Source: Candidula unifasciata
Lineage: Eukaryota; Mollusca; Gastropoda; Stylommatophora; Geomitridae
Assembly (NCBI GenBank): GCA_905116865.2
Contig: CAJHNH020002802.1
Location: forward strand, 126,001-190,000
DNA: 64,000 bases
Reading direction: 5' to 3'
The notes under the pieces were generated by a model that saw only the letters and a program-made list of their open reading frames with translations, ran no database searches and was not told the origin of the DNA. The translations under genes were made by a program, and so were the position numbers. This document shows, piece by piece, positions 1 to 57,719 of the stretch (its first letter is position 1; the number at the start of each line of letters is the position of its first letter).

Positions 1-46784
<46,784 letters not shown>

Positions 46785-47860
46785 GCCTTAACTCTGTACA
46801 GAAATATAGATGTTGCATGCTACAATAGAGCACAGCAACAAGAATATCAACGAGCAGGTCAGATAAATTCACAATTTTGACACTTCTTGATTATTCCATC
46901 AAAATCAAAATGGCGTTCCGAAGGTCCGAAGCACTCCTGTTAGATCAATGCACAACATTTGTACCCATTTATTATGAGAAACTAGTTCCTCGTGTTTTTG
47001 TTTACAACCCACTTGCGATTACAAATGTTTTGATATTTTGTTAAAGCCAGTAGAATATTAACTATAGCGTCGTTAAATAAGTAAAACCTGTTTTGAATTT
47101 ATGTGACATTTTGCGACTAGAATACAGGGCGCGGATGTATTTGTGGGCCGGAAAAGGTTGTTGAATTTAGTGCGCATGTGTAGGTTTTCTGTTTACAGGT
47201 TTCTGCTGGCTGCTAGACCAGAAGCTGCTAACTACATTTTCCTCCTCTTTTTGAGATAACCAAACTGAAGGAGCTCCCGTCCCGTTAACATATTATGCTG
47301 CTTATCGCAACTAAAACACTATAGGTAGCAAGTGGATAGTGTTTTACTACTTTACGGGAAAATATTAAGACATTCGGCTAGTGACACAGTGACGAGTCAA
47401 TGGAAATTAGAAATAATACAACCTGCAAATTGGGAAAATGATGCCAAAGAATTATTTTTTATTATTTTGCTGTAGTCACGATGTTGATTCATCTTGAGAC
47501 AGTTTACATTGTAGAGAATGATTGATTGATACCAAGCACCGTATGTTGGGTGACGATATCTCCTATTGCTGAGATTCGAAAGTTCAGTCAATGCCAAGTG
47601 CCAGACAATATGAAAACAAGCATTGAAAGTATAGATACAGCATTGGGGATGATTAAACGCCTGAAATCCTGTCGATTGAAAACAAATGCAGAAGTGAGTG
47701 AGCACGGGTTAGTTTAAATGCAGATAATCAGCTTTTACTTAAGACTAAGAATGCTTAGAGAAATAAACATACGTTGTGCAAAGACAAAGCAGGCAGTGGG
47801 ACAATTAACATCATATCTGACATTAAATCCCCCGCGCAAGTTCCGAGCACCATTTCGGGG
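46785..47860. promoter_or_regulatory. CNOT3 5' flank (5' UTR, promoter not located)
   Basis: Should contain the untranslated first exon and promoter of CNOT3 on the minus strand. I could not choose a start site or TATA box. No other gene shares this region on the plus strand that I can recognise. Confidence 0.4.
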
Positions 47861-47869
47861 AGTGGAAAA

Positions 47870-48115
47870 ACAGACCCATTGTCCCCTTAATGAGCATGTC
47901 GTACCAGGTAGCTAACTAGGGGTGTTTCCATTAAAGTCGGAGTGTGTCTGCCTAAGAGACAAGAAACCAACAGTGTGCATACAAATAAGCCAGATCTGTA
48001 AAACGGATCGTCATGCAAAAATTCAAGTTCTGGAATAAGACCGAAGTCCAGAAGTGGACGAACAACCAGAACTTTCCACTGGAGTTTAAAGCCGTTGAAC
48101 GCTAAGAAGAAGAAG
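47870..48115 (+). mobile_element. Family C repeat
   Basis: GTTCCGAGCACCATTTCGGG, CAGACCCATTGTCCCCTTAA, AAGTCGGAGTGTGTCTGCCT, AACCAACAGTGTGCATACAA, GAAGTGGACGAACAACCAGA and GAAGAAGAAG tail. Confidence 0.8.
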
Positions 48116-48179
48116 ATACCTGACAGATAAAACGTTGCCTATGGGCTACCTTCTTCCACCCTCTTTTGCATACTGGGTA

Positions 48180-48398
48180 TATAATTCTAGACGTACATTT
48201 TATAGACTAGCCGGCACTCAGTGGGTGAAAGGTTCAACATCAAACAGCCTTCACTTCCTATGACTTTACCTGGTACACGTTTTTAAGCTAGAATCCAATG
48301 TCATATTTTAAAAAGGAAAAATTCGGATTTGAACCCACAACCTTCTGGCCCGTATGCGACAGACTAGCCGTGGTTACACCGTGGCGGCTTCCCTTGGG
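48180..48398 (-). mobile_element. Family D tRNA-derived SINE
   Basis: The minus-strand head GTAACCACGGCTAGTCTGTC and B box GTTGTGGGTTCAAATCCG, then a body ending with AGTCTATAAAATGTACGTC. Confidence 0.72.
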
Positions 48399-48409
48399 CT
48401 ACGTGCGTG

Positions 48410-48880
48410 ATTGATGATGACTGGCACCTTTCCGTCTTTCCAGACGATAGTGTTATATTGCGCTAAGAGTAGGCATGGGACTCACAGCCCATAGCGATGG
48501 CGAGTGTGGCTAGCAAGACCCGTCCGCGTTTTTTTTTTTTTTAGTATCCAGAAGCCATAAGTTGTTAACCCTTAGGCTCGGTGATATCGCAACCCTTCGG
48601 CCTTGATTCTATGATAAATACCTTAAATCTGGGAGAAATGTGGCTTTTCTGCCTAGCCCCGGGCGTGAACCAGGACCACAAGGAGTTCGCCACCTGGTCA
48701 CCGCGCAATCCAGTTTAGCCAACTACGCTAGCGAGCCGGGCACCCGCCCGCGTTAAGAAACGTCTTCCACGGTTACAGCATGGGATTTTAGGACATGTTG
48801 TCAACATTTGTGTTTAGTCTGTTTCTTATCAGACGCTCAGTTCTCAGGTAAACCCCGTCCCATTTAGAGTGTCCTCATTA
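48410..48880 (-). mobile_element. LINE 3' end split by a SINE
   Basis: Outer parts 48416-48525 and 48752-48880 match the LINE end at 54800-55045 in reverse (GGCACCTTTCCGTCTTTCC at its 3' terminus, CTTCCACGGTTACAGCATG). Family B lies between. Confidence 0.75.
48538..48742 (-). mobile_element. Family B SINE inserted in LINE 3' end
   Basis: Minus-strand head GCCCGGCTCGCTAGCGTAGT, TGGCTAAACTGG (A box), GTCCTGGTTCACGCC (B box), T-run on the plus side as its A tail. Flanked by ACCCGTCCGCGTT and ACCCGCCCGCGTT, a 13-bp duplication with one mismatch. Confidence 0.85.
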
Positions 48881-49249
48881 TCATCAGTTTCCAGTTTTGC
48901 CTTTAAGCTTCGAGAGGGATCCATGGCACACGGATGTAACCTACAAGTTCTCCGTTCTACTTCTAACTCAAGCCTTAGTCTGAAGAATATCAGCGCACTG
49001 CGCGAACTCCGTTGCACCGGTGAGGATCCTGAAATACTTTTCGGTAGATTTTCAACTCCAAATTTTGCCCGGGTAGCGCCGTTAGGCTACTCTTTTCTGA
49101 TTTTCAACTGTCTAGGTATTTTTTACGTGCGCAACAATACACACGGATACTCTGCATTGCTACCAAAAGACCAAGGGACATTACTAGAAGTCCGCGTGAA
49201 AAATCCAGTTTCTAGAAAATCTGCAGAAATTATGAAAGAACAGCAGACC

Positions 49250-49565
49250 AAAAATCAAAAGAATTTAAGACCACTAACGGTGTTAGACAAGGGGATAGTC
49301 TCTCACCTTACCTCTTCATTCTTTTGGTGGATGATGTCATCAAGACCTAGTTATCAATCAAGATAAGACAAAATACATGATAATAACAAGACAAGGAGAG
49401 GATATAAACTTTGGCCACATACAAATCGATAAAATCAAAATCAAACGAATAGATATACAAAACTACTTGGGTGTAAACTTCAACTACTCCAGCATGCTAA
49501 GAGAAGAAATACAATCTAGATTACAGTCTGGAAAAAAAATATACTACGCCCTTCAACATCTGCCA

Positions 49566-49615
<50 letters not shown>

Positions 49616-49960
49616 CAACATCAAGATCAAAATATATAAAACTTTGATAAGACCAGTCGTTTTATATGGCTCTGAAACTTGGAGCACAACTAAATAAGGT
49701 GAAGGCTGGTTTTCTTACGACGAATCTTTGGACCTATCAAAGATGTAAACAGCGGAGAATGGAGAGTGAGAAGTAACAACAAAATTCATAATCTGTTTAA
49801 ATCACCATTGATCATTGGCATCGTGAGGGCTAATGGTTTGAAATGGCTGGGGCATATTGAGTGAATGTCAGATGATATAAAGGTAAAAACTGTTTACACA
49901 ATGGAGATGAACGGTCGTTGACCACGAGGCAGACCAAGAAGACCCGCCACAAAATAATGG
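49250..49960 (+). pseudogene. LINE reverse transcriptase, internally deleted
   Basis: TTNGVRQGDSLSPYLFILLV (palm motif) followed after a deletion by KTKYMIITRQGED, IDIQNYLGVNFN, IYKTLIRPVVLYGSETW, then RRIFGPIKDVNSGEWRVRSN, ANGLKWLGHIE and RGRPRRP across frameshifts. The YADD box is lost in the deletion. A (CT)n microsatellite (49570-49612) has grown inside the frame. Confidence 0.82.
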
Positions 49961-50214
49961 TGATGACGGATTTGAAATTCGTTGCTTTGATTTTCTTCTT
50001 GAAGACAAAAACAATGTGAACACCATTCTCATATTTTTTTTTTTAATTATTATTTTCTTCTTCGTGTCTACTGTAATACGCTTAGGCTTCTTTACAGCAT
50101 TGTCACTAACCATTTGCACTTTCTTTGGCCCCATTGTGGGGGGTTAATTTTATGCACACACCAAAAAAAAATTAAATCAAAAACAACGCAACTACAGTGG
50201 TCATCATCATCAAG

Positions 50215-50560
50215 TGTCTTGCTAGCTGGCGTTGGCGTACATGCATCTCTACAGATCTCAGTCCTTGGTGTTCTGGATCAATTCCACCGATGATATTCCT
50301 TCACGCCGCTGTCCTAAGCCATACACCATCATTTCTCTTGGTCTGCCTTTGCCTCTTCTGCCAGTGATCTTTCCAGTCGTTGCGATATTTTCCAGTGCTC
50401 CTTTTTTCTCATAACATGACCAAACAACTTTGTTTGTCTCCTTCTCATTGTTTGATATTATGGTATACTTTCATTAGCCTAATCCAGGTAATCAATGTTA
50501 GTTATTCTGGCAGTCCAAGGCATTCGCAACATTCTTCTCAAGAGCCACATCTCATTTGCC
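50215..50560 (-). pseudogene. LINE C-terminal remnant
   Basis: On the minus strand GKITGRRGKGRPREMMVYGL, GISSVELIQNTKDWDL. Same family as 33395-33600 and also bordered by an ATC-rich tail (about 50204-50213). Confidence 0.72.
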
Positions 50561-50599
50561 TCTAAACTCTTCTTAATTTGTTTTTGTTTTTCACATTCC

Positions 50600-53500
50600 A
50601 CGATTCATTTGCCATACAACAATGGTCACAGCGAGCAGATCTGAGTACACCTGATGCTGTTTGATAGCTGAAAACATGGCGCCAAAGCACAGTTTGTGTG
50701 TTCGTTGGCCGAGATATTGTTCGCTTGACAGTTAAAAAAATGTCGCAAGTTGTGTTTGGATGCCGATTTTTTAGTAACTAGAAGCGTTCATGACCCGAGA
50801 TACCACTGTTTACCCACCCACGTTCGACAGCAAGTTATTTCGTAACCTGTCGACCGGGCGGCCACATCATCACCTCACGGCTGAACAATTCTTCCGAGAT
50901 TTTGCACTAGAAGGATTCTCATCGCTGAGATGTTAATCCTGTAGACTACAATCCTACAGGGAAAAGACTGCAGCTTCGCGGGCTACACCAATACCATTAT
51001 TAGGATCCGCGGTTAAAGTGGATTTCTAGGATATATTCATGTTTGTCGCTCATCCATGAGATGTTAACCTACAGAATGTAGTCCGAGAAAAAAAAAACAC
51101 GAGTAAAAAAAATGAAAGTGGGGGGTGGGGGTGGTAAAGTCCTAATTTTACTTCCTAGCCAGACGGACTTTACGTGTATGGTACCGGCTGCCTGATATAT
51201 TTGTAACGCCGTGACAAAGTCACTTTAGCCTGTTATCATTTTTGATTTGGCTGCACTTGCGAAATAAATCTCACAGCTTCACTGTGGTTTAAAAAGCACG
51301 ACGCACCGGAAAAAAGGCTCTCTTGGTTTTCCTCATACTGATCCCGCTAGTTGCCCTAGGGACACGAGATCCAATCCATCGGTGGCGGTACCGCACATGG
51401 GCTTAGCGGTGTGGGTTCGGGCGATTGAGCGAAGATAGAGGTTGTTAGATCAAAATTTGCCCCAGTAGTTCACCTGTGGTAGATCTAGATATCAATGTTT
51501 ATCATTGCCCGGAGGTTTTATTTCTTCAGGTAGCTGGAAGCGAACTTTAATCTTTGTTGCCCGGAGTGCTTAACACATGGTCTGTGTGAACACAGTGTTG
51601 ATCGTTAATGTATTGTTATCTGTGAAGCACGTTGGTTTTGTGTTAAGGAAAATAAACATAGGTTAAATGTGGTGATTATATTTCCAGCTGTTTTGAATCG
51701 GAATAGGAGTTGTAGTTAGCGTGCCTAGTCTTTACTGCTAATTAGACGTCATACAGAATTTATCCTATCAGGGCTAGGACACTAGGTTTTAGTCCTCGCC
51801 TAACGAAAGTTTTCTCTCTTTTTTTTCCGCTTGTTGCTAAAGCAGCTTGGGTGTGGGTTGCGGCTTCCACTCACTGTCGCATATCGCTTCTGTCACGTGC
51901 CTGATTTAAGGATTTCTCCTTAAGAACCAACAGCATTCTGAAATAATTATGTTGAGTCGTTGGCTCGTATTGGTCTAAAAGATATCCCGTGGCTAATATA
52001 CGCTCAACTTATTTCAGGAGTAGGGCAACTCAAGCTTTGGCACTACAAAATATATAATATTCCTAGGCACACTTGGCTGGACACCCCTACTACTATAAAA
52101 AGGTAGCCCCCAGGTTATCTATCATAACCATGTTAACACAGATGAAGATTTTTACTGAACATACATGTATTTTAGACAGCTAAGAACAATGAATGAGTGA
52201 CACTCCAGTCAATAGTGAAACTTTAGAAATACTGTAATAAGTGTAACACATACATTATATAAGAATCAGCAAAGAACTTCAAGAACCCAGAGTGATATAA
52301 AGGACCAAAACTTCAAACTCGATCTGACTGAACGTGTATGAATGTTCCAGAGTCTGCCTAGATCATCCTTATGATGAGTGTGTACATTTAATAGTGAAGC
52401 CTGGCATTAAACCCATGATTGCCCACACTTATCTGAATCCCTGGTTTCTTGAACTGGCTGGATGTTCAGTCACTTTGTTGTTACGTTCAAGACAGTCCCT
52501 CACTAGACACTCGAACACTGAAGATACACCCAAGCTTCTGGAGAGGATCTCAAGTACCAAGTCAAACACTTGAGGCACAAACAAACTGCCGGATAAATGA
52601 TGATGGAGGTACAACACCCATAATTTTGTCTGTAGACCAACTGGAGGATTTCATTACTTGATGACCACAGTTAGGTTCACCATCTGATGCCCACCACTGG
52701 CTTAGACATAGGTGACTTCCTTGTAAGTGGTTTTGTGGACTGCTGATTCACTGCCTGGCCTCCAAGGAGATATCATCCCAAGCTTAGGAAATGTCCTAGA
52801 CACCAAAGGCCGCCTCCTCAAAGCATGGATGTGCGAGGCACATTTGAGAACATCTGTTCTTCTAGGCAGTCAGGCAGAAAATGCCCGCTTCAAACTACGT
52901 TTAGCGCCACTAGGAAAGAAGTCCCCTGTATTCATGCCTAAGGAGTAAACCGGCTTACAGGAATTTCTGAATTAAATACCAGAATTCTTCAACCGACAGT
53001 TGCAAGTTTGAAAATGAAGATTTATCAAAGCAACTAGAGGGTCTTGAAATGAATATATTGCCAGATAAAGGTATATATCAATATAAGGGACTATATACCC
53101 TTCTGGACGGGTTTAAGTTTGAAATTTGACTGCCCGCTACTGAAGTCAGAGTCACGACTCGTCCATCGTGTAGGGTTGGCTGCTCACCTCACAACACTCA
53201 CCACGACATTCTTTGCTGGCGCATTTATAGGCTTGGGTAGGGATAGGTTCAAGGAGTAGATTTATCTAATCCTACATTGTGCCTCCCTGCTTCCTTCAGG
53301 CAATATCCCCCTAGGCTTTGATTCTCGTACACATCGAAACCAACATTTTTATATATACAATACATGAGTAACATACACTTTCCTCTGGCTTCTCTCCCCC
53401 TCTCCCTTTTCTCCCTTCTCTCTTCAACTCCCCCACCCGTCCCCCTCACTGTTCTACTTTCGTCTCTTTCTTATTCTTTTCTGTCTAACACAAAACGTCT

Positions 53501-53653
53501 GAACGAGGTAAAAAAAAAATATTTAAAAAAAATAATAAACTTCATTTAGGCTTTTAGAATTTACGAAAATGTTGTCGAGACTAATGCCAAAACGTTACTG
53601 AAGGTCGATGCGTGGGTTAACCTTATTTATAATTTCCTTTGAGCCCCCCCCCC

Positions 53654-53684
<31 letters not shown>

Positions 53685-53940
53685 CCCAACTCTCATTTTT
53701 TTCAGTCGATAAGGCACTTGAGGATAATGTCCTTATATAAGAAAGCATGCGCGAGTGTGCTATAAACTCTGAAGGCCAGAGGACCTGGTATTGCGAGACA
53801 TATTTCTGAGCGTTAATTATGCGATACCTACCCTTTGAGACTGAGCGGTAATTATGCGATACCTACCCTTTTTGGAACACACTTCTAACATCTTTTGAAA
53901 CATGCCTTTCGAGGTCAGGAGGGTGGTATATTTATCCATT
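50600..53940. other. Intergenic, nothing firmly recognised
   Basis: No known repeat or gene. 52330-52950 holds several overlapping plus-strand frames of 70-80 codons with ordinary composition that I could not assign. 53390-53470 is CT-rich; 53800-53870 has a 35-bp direct duplication (TAATTATGCGATACCTACCC). Confidence 0.4.
53644..53670. repeat. Poly-C followed by (AC)n
   Basis: 27 consecutive C, then ACACACACACAC. Confidence 0.85.
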
Positions 53941-53949
53941 TTTTATTTG

Positions 53950-55045
53950 ACTGCAGCCTTTACAATGCTCGTAGGCTGTAGGCCAAAACCAGGATAAGAA
54001 CGGTATTTATCAGAGAGTTGCTCTTGGCAGATGATGCCGCAATAACCACTCCCTCAGAGGAGGAACTGCAATGTTTACTGTCTGCCTTTGCTGATGCATG
54101 CTGTGAATTTAGACTAACAATCAGCAAAAAGAAGACGAAGGTTATGGTGCAAAGCGTTAATGATAGACCTGCAGTATACATTGACGAAAAAGAGCTGGAG
54201 ACAGTCGATAATTTTACCTATCAGGGATCCACACTGAATAACAAACTATTGCTGGACCAAGAAATCAACAGCAGAATAGGTAAGACAGCATCAACAATGA
54301 GCAGATTTTTAAAAAAAAAGAGTTTGGGAGAACAGAAAGCTCACAATTAAAACAAAACCCCTTGTCTACCAGGCTTGCGTTCTCAGCACTCTGCTTTATG
54401 GCAGTGAAACGTGGTCAACCCATTTGCACCAAGAGAAACGGCTAATTAGCTTTCACATGCGATGCCAAAGAAGAAGAATTGGCATTAAACGGCAAGACAA
54501 GATCACAAACACTGAGAAATGTGACAGATCAGATATTTCAACAGTCTTGGAAAGATCAGGTATTACAGCAGTCTTCTAAATGCTCAGTCTGCGAAAGCTC
54601 AGGTGGCTTAGTCACACCCCGAGAATAGAGGATGGCAGAGTCCCTAAGGACATCCTCTATGGTGAATTAAAGACGGGTAGAATATGTCAAGGCCGACCTC
54701 TACTACGATATAAAGATTTGTACAAGCGGGGCATAAATAATGCAGGCATTAAGGTGGACTCGTGGTAACAAAATGTTGTGTTGTGTGGAGGGGGTACACC
54801 AGGAAGGGAATGAGAATGAAGGAATACATGATTGCAGAAAGGATGAGAGCTAGGCGTCTGAGAAGAAACAGAGTAAACACAGTTGACAACAATTGTCCTG
54901 AAAATCCATGCTATCATTGTCGAAGAAATTTTTTGACACGGGCGGGTCTTGCTAGTCACACTCGCCATGGGTTGTAAGTCCCAGGCCTCCTCATAGTGCA
55001 ATATAATAACATTATCGTCTGGTCAGACGGAAAGGTGACAATCAA
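53950..55045 (+). mobile_element. LINE 3' kilobase: RT palm, C-terminus, zinc finger, stem-loop
   Basis: 5'-truncated at about 53950. Frames give IRELLLADDAAITTPSEEEL (the FADD/YADD catalytic box), LTISKKKTKVMVQSVND, VDNFTYQGSTLNN, SLRKLRWLSHTPRIEDGRVP and KDILYGELKTGRICQGRP, then CYHCRRNFLTRAGLASHTRH, a C2H2-like finger at the protein end. Stops and frameshifts are present. The 3' UTR ends in TATCGTCTGGTCAGACGGAA and AGGTGACAATC. Confidence 0.85.
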
Positions 55046-55149
55046 AATGATGCGATAACTTCTACTGAGCAGTGTTGACCTGATAAAAACATACAATTAT
55101 CTCCCCTTCAGCAACTTGTAGTATTAGTTACTTCGTAATTCCGGGGTGC

Positions 55150-55320
55150 TGGCTTCCAACGCAGCTGCAGGCGATTTGGCAGCAGACCGCCTTATGTTGA
55201 TTTAAACAGTGATTTCGATAGACGACCGGAAATGGCAAACTAACTAACGTAAAATTGCCCAGTGAAACCACAAACAGGCAAAAAATGCATGGGTTGGTTC
55301 TGCAACGTCATGTAAAAAAC
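55150..55320 (+). mobile_element. Diverged family A SINE
   Basis: AGTGATTTCGATAGACGACC, GGAAATGGCAAACTAACTAA, AAATTGCCCAGTGAAACCAC and GGTTGGTTCTGCAACGTCA. The tRNA head is replaced or lost. Confidence 0.65.
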
Positions 55321-55348
55321 ACTTAACTTCTTAAAATATCAATACAGT

Positions 55349-55625
55349 CCCCCCCCCCCCCCCCGCGTGGGGAAAACAAGAATGGACCCACTGCCTCCCC
55401 AAAAGCATGTCGTAAAAGCCAACTAATTGGGGAACTTCCTTTGAAGTCGGAGTGCATCTGCCGGAGAGGCAAGGAACCAACAGTCTGTATTCAAGAGAAT
55501 AAGATCTGTAAAACTGATGTATACGCAACACTCAGGTTCTGGAGCAGAACTGCAGTTCTGTAGTGGACGATCAACCAGAACTTTCCGCCAGAGTGTACAG
55601 CTGGTGAACGCGAAGAAGAAGAATA
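55349..55625 (+). mobile_element. Family C repeat with poly-C head
   Basis: The head is a 16-C run, then GTGGGGAAAACAAGAATGGA, CCACTGCCTCCCC, GGAACCAACAGTCTGTAT, ATACGCAACACTCAGGTTCT and GAAGAAGAATA. Confidence 0.78.
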
Positions 55626-55825
55626 TAGTATTCGGTAACAGGTTAGGGATATCCTCTATAAAGGAAGGTGTAAAGTGAGTTCTCTCCACCTGTTAGCCCA
55701 CAAAACACCCTCCTCCCTGTCTCCAGCCCTTTATTTCCACTGATCATGAGTCACTTTTCGCTTCCTCACTCCTCTGTAGAAGGAATACCTGCTTCATTTA
55801 TGTTCTATATATAATTCAGATTTTC

Positions 55826-56341
55826 TCTGAACTTCCTCTAGTGGCCTACAGGCATGACCGTAACCTCAAAACCATTATAATTAAGAGTCGGTTACTTCCT
55901 GCATCCGAGTCCCACTTTGGGACGGTCTCTTGCCACAGTCCTGTATGCAGGACCTGCCAATTTGTGGTTCTGGGTACCAGCCTGGAATTCCCGAATGCCG
56001 CCTTCCACATACGTGAAGCCTTCTATTGCATGAGCCGTAATGTAATTAACGCCAATAACCGCAAGAGATGGTGCATTAAATACATCGATGAAACGGGTTT
56101 ACGACTGGTTGACAGGTTCAGGGAACATCTTTTGAACTTGCAGAACGGCGCCCTGAAACCAGTACCACTGCATTTCAATTCCCAGGGCCACCATGGTGTC
56201 TACGAAATGGAGGTGACAGCCATTAAATCTAGCCACTCCAGTGACAGAGTTCTCAAGTCTCTTCAAATTCCCTTTATATACACCTTGGGAACTCTGGCAC
56301 CTAGTGGACTAAACTGCCAACACAGCTTTATTTATTCTTAG
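55826..56341 (+). pseudogene. Penelope-like element, GIY-YIG endonuclease part
   Basis: One open frame of about 168 codons from AYRHDRNLKTIIIKSRLLPA through CHSPVCRTCQF, YCMSRNVINANNRKRWCIKY, IDETGLRLVDRFREHLLN to a stop at 56341. This matches the C-terminal endonuclease of Penelope-like retroelements (CxxC, then Y..YIGETG...FREH). The YIG is YID here and the first GIY-like segment is poor, so it is probably inactive. The reverse-transcriptase part was not found upstream. Confidence 0.82.
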
Positions 56342-56580
56342 GGTGCTGAACTGCCACGAGAGTTTCCTCTTATCCTCGGGTGACGGCCCCTGGCATATCC
56401 CCAAATATTAATTTTTCCGGTCCCTAGTGCCTCGCCAGACAGTTGTCTTGACATCGACCAGGCTGCCTCGAGATACACAGATAAGTGATATTGTGTATTT
56501 GTGTAGTATTGTCTAATCTATGTATGTGCTGAAGAAGGCTCCATAGCCGCAACGTTAGCGTTTTGTTTGTGTTTGTTATA
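56342..56580 (+). mobile_element. Penelope-like element 3' region
   Basis: Downstream of the stop lies CTGAAGAAGGCTCCATAGCC followed by GCAACGTTAGCG at 56529-56560, a conserved block near the 3' end of such elements. It resembles a degraded hammerhead core but has one extra base and a changed GAA. Confidence 0.5.
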
Positions 56581-56754
56581 TTTTGAAGCTCGCTGATATA
56601 CTTTTCGTTTGGTTTTTTATTTCCATGAAACTTATATAATTCAGAACGGTCCAGGTAAGAATTATATACTTTTTAAAATTTATTTGCACAGTATATGCGT
56701 ATCTGATTGTAGTGTTTAGATGAGAGACAAGTCATTGTAAAGGGGGGGGGGGGG

Positions 56755-56826
56755 AATCCGGGTTTAAACCCACGATATTCGGATCTGCACGCGAGAGTCT
56801 AGACGCTCTGCCATGGTAGCTCCCAA
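56755..56826 (-). mobile_element. Family D SINE head
   Basis: On the minus strand GCTACCATGGCAGAGCGTCT (A-box region) and TCGTGGGTTTAAACCC (B-box region). A poly-G run (56741-56752) borders it. Confidence 0.6.
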
Positions 56827-56949
56827 ATTGAAGTTTTTTTTGTTTTTTTTTAAGTATTTTCTTCGCAACGGGACGCGATACCTGCACTTTTCCAAGGCAT
56901 CCTGTGTTTCAGCACTAATGTAATAGACATTTTGTAGTGCGTACTTAAA

Positions 56950-57440
56950 GAAGTTAAATGTCGAATAGCTCAAGCAAAGGCTGCATTTTACAAAGTGAAG
57001 AATATTTTATGCAATCTTTCTTTGTCAATTGAGACGAGAAAGAGAATTCCTAATAGCTTTATAAATCCTACCTTGATATACAGGTGTGAATCTTGGACAA
57101 GTAGTCAATTAGTATAAAAACTTATTTGGAAGCTGCGGAGATGTGGTTTTATAGAGGAATTATGAGAATAGCATGGACAGAAGAAAAAAAAAGAGTAATG
57201 AGGATGACTTGAAGAGAACTGATTGCCCACATCAAAGACAAACTAAATTGTTTGGTCATGTAATGAGAAGGGGAATACGTCGAGTACATCGTGTCGGTTG
57301 GGAAGTTGGATGGGAGAAGATGCAGACGGAGACCGAGAGAACAGATGCTGGACAGTTTGACATTTTTGCATGGACGATCATAAACGTCAGAGTTGATTGA
57401 AAGTACACGAGAATGAAGGTTGTGGATAGACATGATTACC
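56950..57440 (+). pseudogene. LINE reverse-transcriptase C-terminal remnant
   Basis: KAAFYKVKNILCN-like start, then SIETRKRIPNSFINPTLIYR, CESWTSSQL, KLRRCGF, and KTKLFGHVMRR / GRRCRRRPREQMLD in shifted frames, ending LIESTREWRLWIDMI. Typical order of a LINE ORF2 tail. Confidence 0.75.
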
Positions 57441-57640
57441 AACGCCACCTGGCATGGACTATGGAAGATCATCTGTGTCAGTTGATTGAAAGTACACGAG
57501 AATGGAGGTTGTGGATAGACATGATTACCAACGCCACACGGCATGAACTATGGAAGATCATCTGTGTCAGTTGATTGAAAGTACACGAGAATGAAGGTTG
57601 TGGATAGACATGATTACCAACGCCACACGGCATGAACTTT
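57392..57640. repeat. 89-bp tandem repeat, ~2.8 copies
   Basis: GTTGATTGAAAGTACACGAG at 57392, 57481 and 57570. It covers the extreme C-terminal coding sequence of the LINE. Confidence 0.92.
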
Positions 57641-57719
57641 CAGAAGTGCGTACGAGCACACCCTATTACACACCTTTTCTGAGTACCGCGACTTTATTTA
57701 AAACTATTTTTTTTTAAAT

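Noticed and set aside
48869..49366. 165-codon plus-strand frame
   Set aside because: Its end overlaps the LINE palm motif in the wrong frame (the motif TTNGVRQGDSLSPYL is in another frame); the remainder is not recognisable and probably fortuitous.
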